Below, one piece after another: positions 29,219-42,102 of a stretch of 64,000 nucleotides of DNA. The notes beneath the pieces were generated by a model, which saw nothing but the letters and a program-made list of their open reading frames with translations, was not told the DNA's origin and made no database searches. The stretch lies in contig MU394108.1 in the NCBI GenBank assembly GCA_022578605.1, forward strand, positions 1 through 64,000, read 5' to 3'. How positions within the stretch are numbered: position 1 is the first letter of the stretch; every line of letters begins with the position of its first letter. The DNA is from Camillea tinctor (lineage: Eukaryota; Ascomycota; Sordariomycetes; Xylariales; Xylariaceae). Both the position numbers and the translations under genes were made by a program.

Positions 29219-30358
29219 ATGTCTGTCATGACATCTACGGCTACTATCTCTGCGGAAAAAACCTTCCGTTCCTTCACCCCCGCCGATGCCTCTGCTTATG
29301 CTCAATTCCGCCTAGACTACCATGCCACATTATATAACGTCCTCCTTAAACAGCATACATCTACCGGCGGCCAGCTTGAAACTCTGTTAGACGTTGGTTG
29401 CGGGCCTGGTACAGCCGTCAGAACCCTTGCTACTCGCTTCAAACACGCCATCGGTTTCGATCCTTCAGAGGGAATGATTTCCGGCGCAAAGAAAATTGGC
29501 GGGACGACCGGCAGCGGTGAGCCAATCCGATTTGAAGTCTCTAGCGCCGAGGACCTTTCTGGCATCTCGGATAACAGCATTGATCTTATCACGGCTGCGA
29601 CTGCTGCACACTGGTTCAATAGTGAGTGTTTTTTGGAGTCGTTTATTCCTCCCTTTGACCTGTCTCAGGCCGGCCCGGGAGTCAAAATTTCCTATCATAG
29701 TTAAGCGGTATGAGTTTGTAGGAGTTTTGACTCCCGAAACAATGGTCTCAAGAGTACATAAATTACCTAATACCTATGGCAATTATTGACTCCCAGTTTC
29801 ACAGTGCCCACGTTTTGGGCACGCGCCGCGCAGGTCCTTAAGCCGGGTGGGAGTGTAGGACTGTGGACATATAAGAGTACGGGAGTTGCGGACAGTGTCC
29901 CGAATGCAGAGGCGATCCAGGCCGCGCTGGACACCATTAGAAAAGAGAATTTAGCTCCATACACGCTCCCTGGAAATCTCTTATCACGAGAACTGTATGG
30001 TGATCTCATACTGCCGTGGACTGCAGACCCTATCGTTGCAGGGTTCGATAAGGAGAATTTCTTCCGGACTGAATGGGGGACGGGGACGGAGGGTGCGTTG
30101 CCAGGAGGCGAACTCCTGGCAGGGGGCTACCCGGAAGCAGATATGGATACGATAGAGGCAATGATGGGAACTGCAAGTCCGATCGTAAGGTGGAGGGAGG
30201 CGAATAAGGAGAAAGTGGGAACAGAGCAAGATATAGTGCGGATGATGAGGAGGGAAATTGAGCGATTGTTGCATGAGGCCGGGGTGGAAAAGGGGAAAGA
30301 GATAGTGAAGGGATCGGCATCGGGAGTGCTACTGTTAGTAAAAAAGGGGGGGGGCTGA
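29219..30358 (+). CDS. Class I SAM-dependent methyltransferase
   Basis: Exons are 29219-29621 and 29805-30358, giving 318 aa. The intron of 183 nt has donor GTGAGT and acceptor TTTCACAG, and joins AHWFN to MPTFWARAAQVLKPGG, rebuilding the continuous fold. SAM-binding motif I is LLDVGCGPGTA at residues 57-66; the acidic loop GFDPSEGM follows, then a post-motif DLITAATAAHWF and LKPGGSVGLWTY. This order matches fungal methyltransferases resembling trans-aconitate methyltransferase (Tmt1) and secondary-metabolite enzymes; the substrate cannot be told. Its 3' end faces the NRPS-like reductase gene 1.16 kb away. The start ATG 29219 is first in frame; a second Met is three codons on. Confidence 0.88.
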
Positions 30359-31516
30359 TTGTCAAGAAGTGGTGCTATCAGAAGAAAGCATTTGAAACTC
30401 TGGTTTCAACACGATAACTACCTAATATGGATTTCATTACAACTCTAGACTGCAATACGCTGGATTATACAAACTTTATTTTAAAGTACTACATTCAGTC
30501 CCTTGACAAAGACTACATAGTTCTATATAAATGCCATTTTTAACCGAGCAAATCCTTTTAACAACCCTTACAGCCAGGAAAAGTAAGTCTTTTGATTTGA
30601 TTAGGACATGATCTGAATTCAACCATGCTACGATATCTTTTTTGTTATAAAAAAGAAACAAAACAAACCCCAAAAACATGCAACATCAATCAATTATGGA
30701 TATCTAGCTGATCGCCAGGATAATTGGTAATTACGCAGGGAATCAAGACGCTCGTGTACTTATCTACGCCCCCATGTTATTCAAACCTCCAACTTTAAAG
30801 GTCGATGTCAGAGTTTGGCTGCCATGGATTTTTTCTTGGAAAGATTGGCAGGTTTGCTTCATGGAAATGAATGCCTTTCCCTGAGACTTACCATATCGGG
30901 TAGGTCTATTAGAATAACCATGGGAGAGTTCCCAGGAGAAAGTAATCTCAAGTACTGAATTAATAGCCATACTCATGTATTATCTTGGGAATGTTGGGTT
31001 GAAACATGACCCTTTTGCGAGCGCCGTGAGATATTTGTCCTATTTCTTGCTTTAAGACTATGACTTTTTGAGCGTAATAATCTGCTGACTGTTAGTTAAA
31101 GAAGCAAAACAAGAGCTAGTGATACCACAGAAGAACTAGTTGCTCTCTTAAAGCGGTGATAAATTTGTTGTAGAAAGGGTTTATGTTCTATTCCTGCCTA
31201 TCATCCATATTCACATCGTTACAAGACGGTGCTGAGATCTATATAAATATGTATTTGGGGACGCCATAAATACAAATTAAGAAAGGTAAGTATAATTCTT
31301 GCTAATGAAATGCTTTTCTTCTTCACCAGGTATCCTTCATAAGTCTGACTAGGGGAGACACTCATGGCTAAATAGACCCCAACCTGGGGGCGAAAAGACG
31401 AAACCCTGCCCAAATATTACAATTTAAAACACGCCATCAACCTAGAAAGACCGAGTGATGGTTTTCAGCAGCAGAAGCAACAGCAACTACGGGGAATGGG
31501 TTGAGTTGTCCTCCCC
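30359..31516. other. Convergent spacer, methyltransferase and NRPS-like gene
   Basis: About 1.16 kb without a supported gene. Short frames such as 30764-30976 (minus) show no family feature. AT-rich compared with the flanking genes. Confidence 0.6.
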
Positions 31517-34500
31517 TCAGAAATTCCACTGTCGCAGCCAGAGCTCCATCCACTCGCTGCTGACGGGGGACAGACGTCGTAGGGTACGGCTACGGGCTCG
31601 CGTCATTGTCGTCTCGAGATTGAAGGCCTGGCGTACGGCGTCCTCCGGTGACTGTTCGAGCGACTCGTAAAAGTCCAGCAGCTTAAGCCCGGGGATGTCG
31701 CGGGCGGTAGAAGCCGACGAGGCGGCGCCCGCGTTTCGCAGCGCCTGCACCCACTCGGCCCACGACACGACGCGCGTGCCCTCAGGTAGTACACGCAGAA
31801 CCACCGGCGCGATGTCCTGCCAGTGTGCTACACGCGGGTTGACCGCATGGCTCACCTTAAGCTCGCGAGGCCCGGACTCATCCTCCTCCTCTTCGTTGTC
31901 GTCGTCGAAGTACCCATCGGATTTGGAAGCCCCGTTGGTAGTAGAGGGGGAAGATGACTTCTTGTTGCTCACAGGGACACCGATGCCAGCGAGCTCGAGG
32001 ATGATGTTGGCGAGGAGATCGACGGGGATCCATTCGAGGCGATCAAGGGAGCCGAGGCTAGAGGGTAGCAGCCTGAGGGCCTTAGATGTAGAGATGATGG
32101 TCGGGAACCATTCTTGGCGGTTCCACTCTCCCTTGAGCCCGGTACCGACGGGCCCGGCGATCTGGCCCACGCGGCAGATGGAACAGTCGACACCGGCAAC
32201 CTGGGCCGCCTGCTCGAGCAGCATTTCGGTCATGAGTTTGGACGTGCTGTATCCCTGAGTGCCCGCGATTGAGAGGTCTCGGATCGGTTGCTCCGGCACC
32301 GGCTCGTTGTCCGGCCACTTGGTGATGCTACCGATGGATGAGATAAAGAAGATGCTCGTACCATGGTGGCTGTGTAGCGAAAAGTCGACGAGGTGCCGCA
32401 CCCCACGGATATGAGGTTCGAACGACGATAAGTCCCAGTTGAAGTTGACTGGCCATTGACCGTCTGTTATTTTAAATTAACCTCTTAGGTCCTGAGAGGG
32501 AAAAGAGGGATGGGAAGTGATTAAGGACTCACGGATTATCTTGGTTGCCTCATCGAGAAGCTCGGCGTACTTGGCTTCACTCAGGCCGAATTCTGGTTTC
32601 GATAAATCGGCCTGCAGAAACTGGACTTTCTTAGCGGGCCAGTTTTCTGCTAGTCCTCGAGACTGGAAGAGCTTGCGCTGTCTCTCTTCCGCGTCTGCAG
32701 ATCTGTTAAAGCAGTAGATGCGCTTCACCTGCGGCTTCGCCAGTAGCGCGTTGAGTATGTACGAGCCCAAAGAGCCAGTAGTGCCCGTAACTATAACAGT
32801 GTCGCGGTTGACGCCCGGAAGGTCATCTGTGTACTTCGCGAGGATCTCCTGGGCAAGCCGGATGTGAGCCTTTTGGGGATTTTCGAAGCCATTGACATGA
32901 GGGTTCAGAGCGACGTAAAATGCCTTGGCGAGCTTCTCGATCGACGGGTTAGAGTAGATCAGGGTCGGAGCGAGAGTCACATTCTTCTTGCCATGCTTCT
33001 CGGCAACTGAGCGGAGGGAACCGAGTACTTGGAACACTAACAGAGAGTCAAAACCGGCCTCGAACAGGTTGTCGCTATCGGTGAGATCCTTCCGGAGGAG
33101 CTTATCGATGATGGTTCGCAGACCTGTCGCGATAGTCGTCGGTGAGCTGACATCGATATCAGTCGATAACAACTTGGCTTCTTCGGCCTCGAGCTTGTCA
33201 TAGAACTCGTCAATTTCTTGCTGATATAACTTGAGCATAGCCGGGCGTCTGACTGTGCCCTTGTCGGTTCGAAGGAATGGCTTTCCGGGAACACACATCA
33301 TCATGTTGGCCCGGTGGATTCGAGCGTGCGTTGGCGCGGACGCGTTGGCCTTCTCGACGACCTCTGTGTAGATCTTGTCTTTTAATGCTTCCAGCTCTGC
33401 CTCTGACTCTGGAGTTGCTCCACGGAGCTCGATCAGGACAGCGGGATGGAACCTCCTATTCCCGACCTATAATACTATCAGTTCTATACCTTTGTAACTA
33501 GAACACGCTGCTTCAATTCTTAAAATGGGGAAATTTTTAACTTACTACCAGGGCAGATTGTACAGCTGGGTGAGACATGATTGTAGATTCAATATCGACA
33601 GGCTGAACCTTCTCTCCATTCGAAAGCACGATCACATCATCGGCGCGCCCAACACAGAGCCACCGGTCTGGCTTAGTTGGATGCTGGGTAAACAAGTCCT
33701 TAGGGGAGTACTCCGTCAGTTCGGGGAATGTGTAGAATAGACCCTGCCATTTAGCGTACTCGGGCTTCCGCACGAAGAATAATTCGTGAAGACCCGGCGT
33801 CACTTCACGCAGCTCAGCGCCAAGCTGGGCGGGAAACTTGAAGTACCGCCAGTCATCCCGTTCGGGTGCGACGAGCGCCCAGATGCCACCTTCAGTGGAC
33901 CCATAGCCGTTTCGTACGGGAACCACATCGTTGACAATGTCGCCTAGTTGTGGCGAGAGAGCGCCTGTCATAGCTCGTGGTTAGTTAAACTTTTATAGAT
34001 TTGTCCGCGGAATCCCCTCAATCGTCCGAATTAATACTCACCACCTCCTGTGATTATGTACCTGCTCGTCTTCAGTTTCTCGAGTGTCTCCGGAGATTTA
34101 GCCAGCTCCTCAACGATTGAAGGTGGAATGAAAAATACGGCGACTGGTAAGTTAGAGACGACACGATCGATTGTATCGACGCTGATAATGCCGTTTGTTG
34201 GCTCCGTAACGATGCGAGAGCCAAGCCAGAAGTTCAAGCCTAGTTTGACCATAAGACTGGCGGCCTGGTGAGTCAACAAAGTTAGCATGTCCCTAAAGAT
34301 ACCGGGAAAATGGCGATCTGGAGTAAACTAGACTAAGAAGGGTGAGCATACATGGAACCACGGGAATGGATTGAAGACGTAGTCAGATTGCTTCCACGAT
34401 GGTGTGATCTGCTCTCCCGGCTCTAGGGGAATCTCGCTGACGGCGTCACCACTTGCTACTGTACCGAAGGGCATCACAATGGGCTTTGGGAGGCCCGTCG

Positions 34501-35175
34501 ACCCCGAAGTGTGTAGGACGACAAAGGGATCCAGGTAGGCTTCGTCCCATGTCTTCTTGAATGGATACGCGGCGACGGGGCGGGGGTTCAGGAGCTCTTC
34601 AAGGTCTGGTATGTCAAGGACTTCCATCTGCTTCTTCTCAAGAATTTGGTTCACCATAGGGATCGGTCGGCGTGGTCTCACCCAGATGTGGCAGTCAGTT
34701 CGGTCGATGACGGCCATACTCCCTTCGAGGCTGTTCCTTGGCGACACCAAAAGGGCCTGACTATCTCTGTTAATAGGCTGTCTTCTAAAATATGCCATCG
34801 TTTATTGTATAACTTGCCTTATAGCCAGTCTTGTTACAGGCTAGAACTAATATTGGGTAGGTCAGGTCATCTAGAGATAGTGGTTAGAAACAGGACTTTT
34901 GTTGTGACGACAACTCGAAGTTGGACGAGAAACTTACGTGGACCAATGTAGCCGACGGCTTCGAAGTTTTTGCCCCTTCCGATGTGCGTCTCTATCCAAC
35001 GAGCTGTTCGGTTGACAGCATTGGCGAATCTGCTAGCGGTGATGTCCTCGAATTCGTCTCCCGAGTCGCTTAGGTGAGGAACAGTGTAGACAACACGGTT
35101 AGGATCCCCATGAGCCACTTCATCCACGACTACGGGCAGAATGCGCCGGCCCTTGACGCTGTTTGAAAGCCCCAT
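31517..35175 (-). CDS. NRPS-like reductase (adenylation, carrier, terminal reductase)
   Basis: Seven exons: 35175-34938, 34870-34818, 34756-34352, 34264-34042, 33964-33546, 33466-32533 and 32463-31517, giving 1072 aa. The AMP-binding domain has the P-loop-like TSGSTGLPK at 180-188, NGYGSTEGG, and VGRADDVIVLSNGEKV. The carrier site is Ser587 in FEAGFDSLLVFQ. The reductase has the NADPH motif VTGTTGSLGSYIL (about 672-684) and the catalytic pair Tyr829 and Lys833 in GYSTSK. This A-T-R order, without a condensation domain, activates a carboxylic acid and releases it reduced to aldehyde or alcohol. Substrate is unknown. Intron 2 (34757-34817) is GC-AG, donor AAG|GCAAGT. An acidic insert (FDDDNEEEEDES) splits the reductase C-terminal part. 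Its only possible tailoring neighbour is the methyltransferase. Confidence 0.92.
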
Positions 35176-37334
35176 AATGCTTCTTACCACACTTGTTGGA
35201 AGAAAAAAAAAAGGAAAGAAAAGGGGTAGGTATATGATTCTCCCCAAGTCTCTTTCTCTAACGGCAAGGTGCTGTAGTTCGGGATGCCCTGGTTAGGCTT
35301 TAAACACCAAACTTGACTTCCACGCCACGAGAAACTCGAGGATGGAGGTATGCTCATATATACGCCATGTAACCCTCGCAATACCGCCAGTAATTCGATC
35401 GTGTGGCCAGCACGCCCCCAGGTCTCCAGAGCATAGTCATATTGCCTTTTCTTAGATGCGACCAGCCAATCATCGATGGCGCTGCGGGGTATTAGCAGAT
35501 TCGAAGTCTAATGCGCAATGATGAATGTGTAAGTCTGAGGACCTATTTGGAATGTATAGCTACAGGTAGAGATGACTATACAGTATGACAGTTTCCCTTC
35601 GTGAATTCAAGCTTATTCTATCAAGGATCTGATGCCAAGTATAATCCGTAAGCAAAAGAAAAATACCTATAGGTATTGTGCCTCCCACTCACCATCATCC
35701 TCTCTCTTACCCCAGGAACTTGCACGTATCCCTACTATGCTTAATACTCCATGCTCCAGGTATACGTTTACTTCCAACAATAGAACCCTTCCCGTTGCAA
35801 CAGCGGGCCGAAGTGGCCGAATTTGTCACACCTTGACAATTTGATATGGGAGCTGAGACCATATTTAGATAGTGCTATACATAGAGTCCTATGAGTAGTA
35901 GAACAGGGTTCATTTCGTAGCAATGTTACTAGGTTAGCTTGCTAGCTAATAACCGATATTGGATTAACACGTTTCGGTGGGGTTCATGGAAGATCTTCCC
36001 CGACTCGAAGCCATTCCTCTGAAACTATTCCTCTTCTCGCTGATGAATCGTAGACCACGCGTGGCGTGATGCTTTCCAAAATCCCATATGTATGAATGTG
36101 AGTATGTATAGAATAGACTAGGTAGGTCACGTATATTCATTACCACAGTGATCATTTGAAACGAGAAAACCACCCTCCCATACGGTGTCATAGCATACCT
36201 AACTAGTAAGGATGCATAAAGATATCGGTGCCTCGCGTCTTTTCAGGATCGCGAAGCAATGCTACCTTGTCTATACTTTCGACACTTCATAGGGTGAAGA
36301 TTTGGTTTTGTGTAAGGGTCTAATGCTGAGGTTCATGACAGCTCAATAATCCTTCGACATGGGAATGAAAAATGTCGGACCTTGCGGAAGTAAAGCATCT
36401 ACACTAACGCAGTGTTGCTCTTTTGTTTTATGCAAATTCAGGACTGGCCCTCCCCTGCGACACAAGTCAAGAAAGAGACTGGATGGGTGTAGAGAGAAGG
36501 GAATATGGGTAGTGTTGAAAGAGATATTAGGATTAGAAAAATTGACTAATATGAACAACAAATGGCGTGTGAATAATCCGCATAAACTAGAAAAGTTGAG
36601 ACGCTATGCTGAGTATATACCTCTATCGATCCTTATTATATCCGACGAACCTATGCATATTCCTATTTGAGCTGCTAAAGAAATTCTAGGCAAGCATACT
36701 ATGATTATGCGCATCCTTCAGCCACTCAGCTCAGAACCAACTGTGTGTGAATAAGAGGGAGGGGGGGGGACAAAGATATGAAATCCTATATTTTGGGACT
36801 GCCTTCTTTTCCATCAAGCCGGAGAATAAAAACTAAGTTAGAGGAGTAATAAAAAATAGGAACAAGCCGGTTTTATTCCAAATAGCCTTTCCGCAAGGCT
36901 ACTCTTGTTACCGTAATAAGATGGTGCTTACTAGGAATGCGGGATGTATTAGCATAGGGCTTGGCATAGAACAGAAAAAGTCTCATACATAGTGGGCACA
37001 GATTCAATGCGACATGGGCCAGATACACCTACTTTACTTAGGAAGCCTGTATATACAACTGTGTATATAGGCACTAACATCGAAACGTATAGATAGGTAG
37101 ACATAATTAAACTACCCTCTTTCGTAAATAAACACCTGTGTATAACCAGTTGCTCAGAGGCTCATAAGCCATCTTCTAGTTAAGGGAGGTAACATTAGTT
37201 CTTTCTTAATATATACCCTCACTACCTATCTATTACATAGGCAATTAGGAGTAAACAATTGCACCAATACCCTTTACTAACCATTAATAACACGAAAGAA
37301 TGAATCTCGCCAACTAGAGGTCTGTGAAATTAAG
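35176..37334. other. Gene-poor region
   Basis: The first few hundred bases are the promoter side of the NRPS-like gene. I see no supported gene, repeat array or RNA in the rest. Confidence 0.6.
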
Positions 37335-37772
37335 TTAATGCTCGAAATACCTAAACCTATTCTCGATGTAGGGAATTAAAATAGTCGGTGCGTTTTTGGT
37401 AATAGGGAATATGTGACGAAGGGGTAGGAGGGGGGTAGGAGGGGTAGGATACTTCCAAGCCATCCACGCCACCACAAGCTGAAAGACACTAAGAATCAAT
37501 ATTAAGAACCCAGAAAGAGAAGCGAGAAGAAGATCTATTATGGCCACCGTCAGCGCATCCCTCTCCGAAGTATGCCTTTCAAACCAAGAGACACAAGCGT
37601 TTGCCGGTGGTTGCTTGATTACATCGTGTAGCTTCGCCAAACGATTACCCCAGAACACGAAAGAGAAGTCGGATGGAATAGGCCGGACAAATTTGATCCA
37701 TAGCCCATCTCGATCGAAGCTTTGTGTCTGATTTAACTTCTTTAGGAGTGAGAGAGACCTCTCGATTGCCAT
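37335..37772 (-). CDS. Small hypothetical membrane protein, possibly a truncated gene
   Basis: The 145-aa frame begins with ATG 37772 and is uninterrupted. It has a soluble first half (motif DGLWIKFVRPIPSDFSFVFW, then NRLAKLHDVI) and one clear membrane segment at about 78-106 (IIDLLLASLSGFLILILSVF), followed by a short positively charged tail. The order of a short soluble segment, a conserved Trp/Glu/Arg stretch (VSWFERHTSERDA) and one or two hydrophobic helices resembles the C-terminal end of a common but uncharacterised fungal protein group that is usually several hundred residues long. This copy may thus be a 5'-truncated relic. Function unknown. Confidence 0.4.
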   Translation of the reverse strand: MAIERSLSLLKKLNQTQSFDRDGLWIKFVRPIPSDFSFVFWGNRLAKLHDVIKQPPANACVSWFERHTSERDALTVAIIDLLLASLSGFLILILSVFQLVVAWMAWKYPTPPTPLLPLRHIFPITKNAPTILIPYIENRFRYFEH

Positions 37773-38640
37773 GTTTGCAACTGGGAAGAGAATCTTATGA
37801 AAAGAGAGAAGTGTCTCGAAGATGAGTTGGGGTAGAAGAGTTCTTCTTTGCTAATATTAGTATCTCTTAAAAAGAGAAAGGATATGTGGGTGATAAAACA
37901 ATTTTACACTCATCTGAAGATTAAGATTAAGGAGTTTGTCCTTTGACAGCTCTAACTGTGCCTTCGGGAAGGCTGTGTAGTGGAATACAACACTATTTTA
38001 AGGGTTGTAAAGGAGGTGTTCTAGTAGGTTGTTTGTAGGTGCGATCTTGATTTCATATCTTCTTGTATGTTTCCATGCTTTTAATGATTTCTTTTGTGTT
38101 AACGCCTCGATGTTTCTCTCTTGTTGTTCGGCTTTTTCTGTGACTTCAGCAGTAAATGAATGATTAGTTCATAAAATTGATAAGGCTCTAGTTCTCTTCC
38201 CACTTGGCCGGGCGGTAGCCTTCGCCTCTGCTTCTAATCAAATTCTGTCTCTTAAACTTGTAGTAATGGTATAGCCGGCCCCTGCGGCAAGGCTCTCTCT
38301 AAGGCGCATATATAATGCAAATTCTATTGGAATAAATATTGTCCGTATACGATACATAGGTAGCCACTCATTTACCCATGACTACATGACTAACCTAACC
38401 TACATATACTGACCCTCACAGCCTGTTGATAAAAAAGACACCTGAATCATCTACAGGAGGTACTGACTAAAGAGCCTCGAGACTTGATTGATTCGATGCT
38501 AAAATGATCTAACCTAGTATATGCCGAAAAGTTCAACAACGATGGAATTTAATCCGAAGATATTAATTCTAGATGGGGTGGCGAGAATACCCCCAAAAAT
38601 TGGAGATACGGGAGAGTTAAAACCATAGGGAAAGATTTTA
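37773..38640. other. Intergenic region
   Basis: No supported feature on either strand. AT-rich with scattered short homopolymers. Confidence 0.6.
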
Positions 38641-38928
38641 GCGGAGTTTAAAGGGACAAGAGATACCCGTCAACTCTGAGCAGTCCATATCAAGGTATGT
38701 GTTCTGTCCACAACCCCCTGAGAAATATTCAGAGTAGCAGATATAATAACAGCTGCTCGAATCTTGCACCTTCTACAATATCTCTATTCACGAACCATGA
38801 AGTGCTACCTATAGACTCGATATCCCCTCGAGATTGTCTGGAAGTCAGAAACTCTAAAAGTCCCAGCCCGATTACACATCCTATTGAGGGTTTTAATTCT
38901 CAGAAATAGTTACAAACACTAGCCAACA

Positions 38929-41305
38929 TGAGAAAGTATACACCGGAGGTTGGGGTGAACAATATCAAATCCCAGACAATCCCTTCGCCCTACCTAGTAA
39001 ACGGAGACTATGTGATGGTTGGATACAACCAGTCTAGTTCTCAGTACAGTTTGACATGTGATGGTGATATAAATGCTGCTATTTCCCTTTTCCCCTTTAC
39101 GTCTTTAAGCCCCGATGTAGCCCCTATCTTAACACAGTCCGACAAAAACCCTTTTCACGGGCCTGTAAAAACCCCACGTGTCCCTAGCAACTGTTGTCTA
39201 TACGCACAGCGCTTTAGCTATTGGAGGCGAATTCAAAGAGAGATATAGTGAGGTTGTAACCCCTTTTTAGGTGGAGTACGGAGGAAACTGCGGCTTCAAG
39301 GGAGTGCATTCAGCATATAGATTATACACTGAAGATGTGTGGCCCCTTAGTTACGGAATCCTTACCCCCCTCCCCGATTCTGGTATTCTGTCGCAAGAAA
39401 GAATCCAAAGCAATAAGTGTATTTCTCAATAATAAATACCTTAAATAACAGTACTAGTGTCGGAAGCACTCGTGGGGTGTTTTGTAAAAGAGCTAGTCAA
39501 CAATCCCCGGAGATGTAGACAAGCCACCCCAGATGGCTCTCGATCTTCAACTCTGGACTGTACCATACAAGCAGGCTTGGGATTTTATGGATTGGCTGCA
39601 TCATACGCCTTTAAGCCCTCTGGTTCACATCCAATTTCTTCATTGGTGGAGGAAACTGAGAGACAAGATCCAACTTCTCACGACTCAACAATACCTACTA
39701 CTCTTGAAGACTCCACACCACGGACAACTAATGAGTCTGTTTCAACCTACAATCCTGAATCTATAGCCCCACTCTTCCATGTTGAAGTCGTTAATACTTT
39801 CGATACCAAAGATGATTTCACTGACAACGTAGAATACAATAGCTTTACGGATGACAGTAAAGCTGACAACTTCATGGATGAATCTTGGTCAATGGATGCT
39901 AACAATCTAGCACCGCAAGCCACGCTGATTATGACACAATAAGGCGCCACGGAAACATTTGCAACTTTTCCTGGTGACCAATGCGAAGATATGTCTGATA
40001 ACATAGGTTTTGACAGGGCTTTCATAAACTTGAACTAAAGAGAATGGCAATATCTAAATGTCTTTTCGAACATCATGGAGAACGAACTCCGTCATGTGTT
40101 TTTTTCTGAGGTTACTACTACTTACCCTGAGAAAGAGAATGACATCTTCATGATTACCTTGCCCCATCACTGTAGAAAAGGTGTGCTTCAATAGGCCACT
40201 TCGCTCTCAGGAGGCATCAAACGGTAACCGGGTATCTACAGTGTAGAGTATTATCATGTCAGATGGGACTAGTGAGTGTTCCAACTCCAGTGTGTGGTTG
40301 TTGCTAACTCCCGGATGATAAGTCTTCAAAAGGGTGACATTGGATCGTCCTTGATGTGCGAACAAAATTGTCTACGGACATTTTCGCGTCAAACCCGCTA
40401 GAGGAGATATACATCAGCCCACTGGTCACCACATTGGAGCAGATAAAGACTTATTTTTCAAAATACTGCCGTGTCATTGCCTGGTTCGTTATCGGTACTA
40501 GGTGCTCTAACAAGCTTCAACTTGGAAAGAAAGCTGGATTTCGGAAAACTCGGGCTAATACCTTCTCTGGGTTGGCTAGTCAACTCTACGAAGGGTGGAG
40601 AGGGGATAGCCTTGATGCTTGTCCGTTGTAAATCTGGTGATTATGATGAAGGTTTAGAACTAGTTGGCACATTCTGGAGGAGGCTAGGAGGAAATGTTCC
40701 CGAAGAACAAGTATGTTTATCAAAGCAATTCATCCCTCTTCCCTCCAAGAAAGAAATTGCGGGAACTCCGTGAGGTTTCCGGACACTGAATGTCCTCAAT
40801 GGCCCCGAATATTGAAAGGGTTATTGGCCGCAATTTTTGAAAGTTTGCCTGGTATCGATGTGGCATTGTCATCTTCGAAGAAAGTTCGTCTTTCAACAAT
40901 CTTAAACAGGGGAAGGACGGCGGATCATCCCACGGCCAAGTTGAACAGCGGCCAATAGCAAGCTCAAGTTTGCTCAAGTCAACAGACAATAACGGGGGAA
41001 GAGAAACCCCAGCCTAACATAACCATGGATAGAAATCCTGGCAATCATAAGTTGAGACGCAATCTAAGACTCATGCAGTTTTTAAACCAGCGGCGCGCTT
41101 GCAAAATTAGTCACTTGGATCTGGAAGCGTTGCCACGAGACTATTTGCTCAGATATCGGATATCCGCCAGCACATCTGCTAACGGTATTCGCAAGAAGAT
41201 CACTGTCCGACTTGTGGGGATGTCAACAGTTTCTCCCACCGTCTTGAGCACATTAATCAACAAACGTGGAAACCCCGGGGAATCCTTGTCTATGTCCCTG
41301 GTATA
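38929..41305 (+). pseudogene. Decayed protein-coding gene of unknown family
   Basis: Several plus-strand segments look coding but cannot be joined into an intact gene. Segment 38929-39246 starts with ATG and reads MRKYTPEVGV. Segment 39457-39942 has a balanced, Ser/Thr/Asp-rich composition and ends at TAA. The same frame stays protein-like beyond that stop (GATETFATFPGDQCEDMSDN) and again past a further TAA (near 40036) and TAG (near 40193). At 40356-40500 another frame (EEIYISPLVTTLEQIKTYFS) gives way to frame 40471-40773 (SFNLERKLDFGKLGLIPSLG), suggesting a frameshift. A final segment, 41025-41306, begins MDRNPGNHKLRR. I do not recognise the family. Unusual introns could explain part of this, but stops plus frame change favour a pseudogene. 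Confidence 0.4.
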
Positions 41306-41330
41306 AGAACTGAACCACCAAGGCCCCGGG

Positions 41331-42102
41331 CCTCGATTTTTAATACTAGTGACTCCCAACCACCAGGCTTACCCAAATACCCAAATACCCTTCATGCGAC
41401 CTATATGGACGGGAGCATGGAAGATAAAGCAAGATAGATAGTTCTTCTCCTATCCTCCAGAACGAAATAGGAAGATTTCATTATCGCCATAATACTATCG
41501 TGCCTATGACTATACCTCCTCGCTACATATTACATCTTAACGTTACGCCGCGTACTCGAAACACGAATAGGGGGGAGAAAGCACGGACTTCATATACCTA
41601 GAATGTAGATAGATATCGTTCGGGTTATACTAGACATAGTATTCTGCGTAGATTTCTCTAGTCATAAACAGAAGATGCCTTAACTATATATAATGAATAA
41701 ATACCCAAGTGATGAAACTTTTAAAATATTGTTCACAATTAACATGGACACCACTGTAGTTAGAAGCGCTTCATATGATATGGGGTCTATGGGCGGTACA
41801 AGTAGATCTACCCCTTTACGTAAAATGTAGCTGTGGAGCTGTTTGTCGGGATGTACTGCTCTGAATTCCATGTCTAGTAAGTTGTTAGCCGAGCTTTAGA
41901 CAGAGTCCCAACAGATAATCTATAGGTTTCTTAAATAGCTGCACATATCAGTGCTCTATCGTTTTCTAGCGGACTAAAATTCTCTTCGTTTAAAAGGGGC
42001 CTTTCATGTTTTTTGTTCTCACGCAGTAATATTATACACCTTGACACCGATGCTAACCTGACCACTGTTTGCCGTCAATCCACTCTCTATATAGTACACA
42101 GT
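41331..42102. other. Intergenic region and 3' flank of LPD1
   Basis: No supported gene. The last part should include the LPD1 3' untranslated region. Confidence 0.6.
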
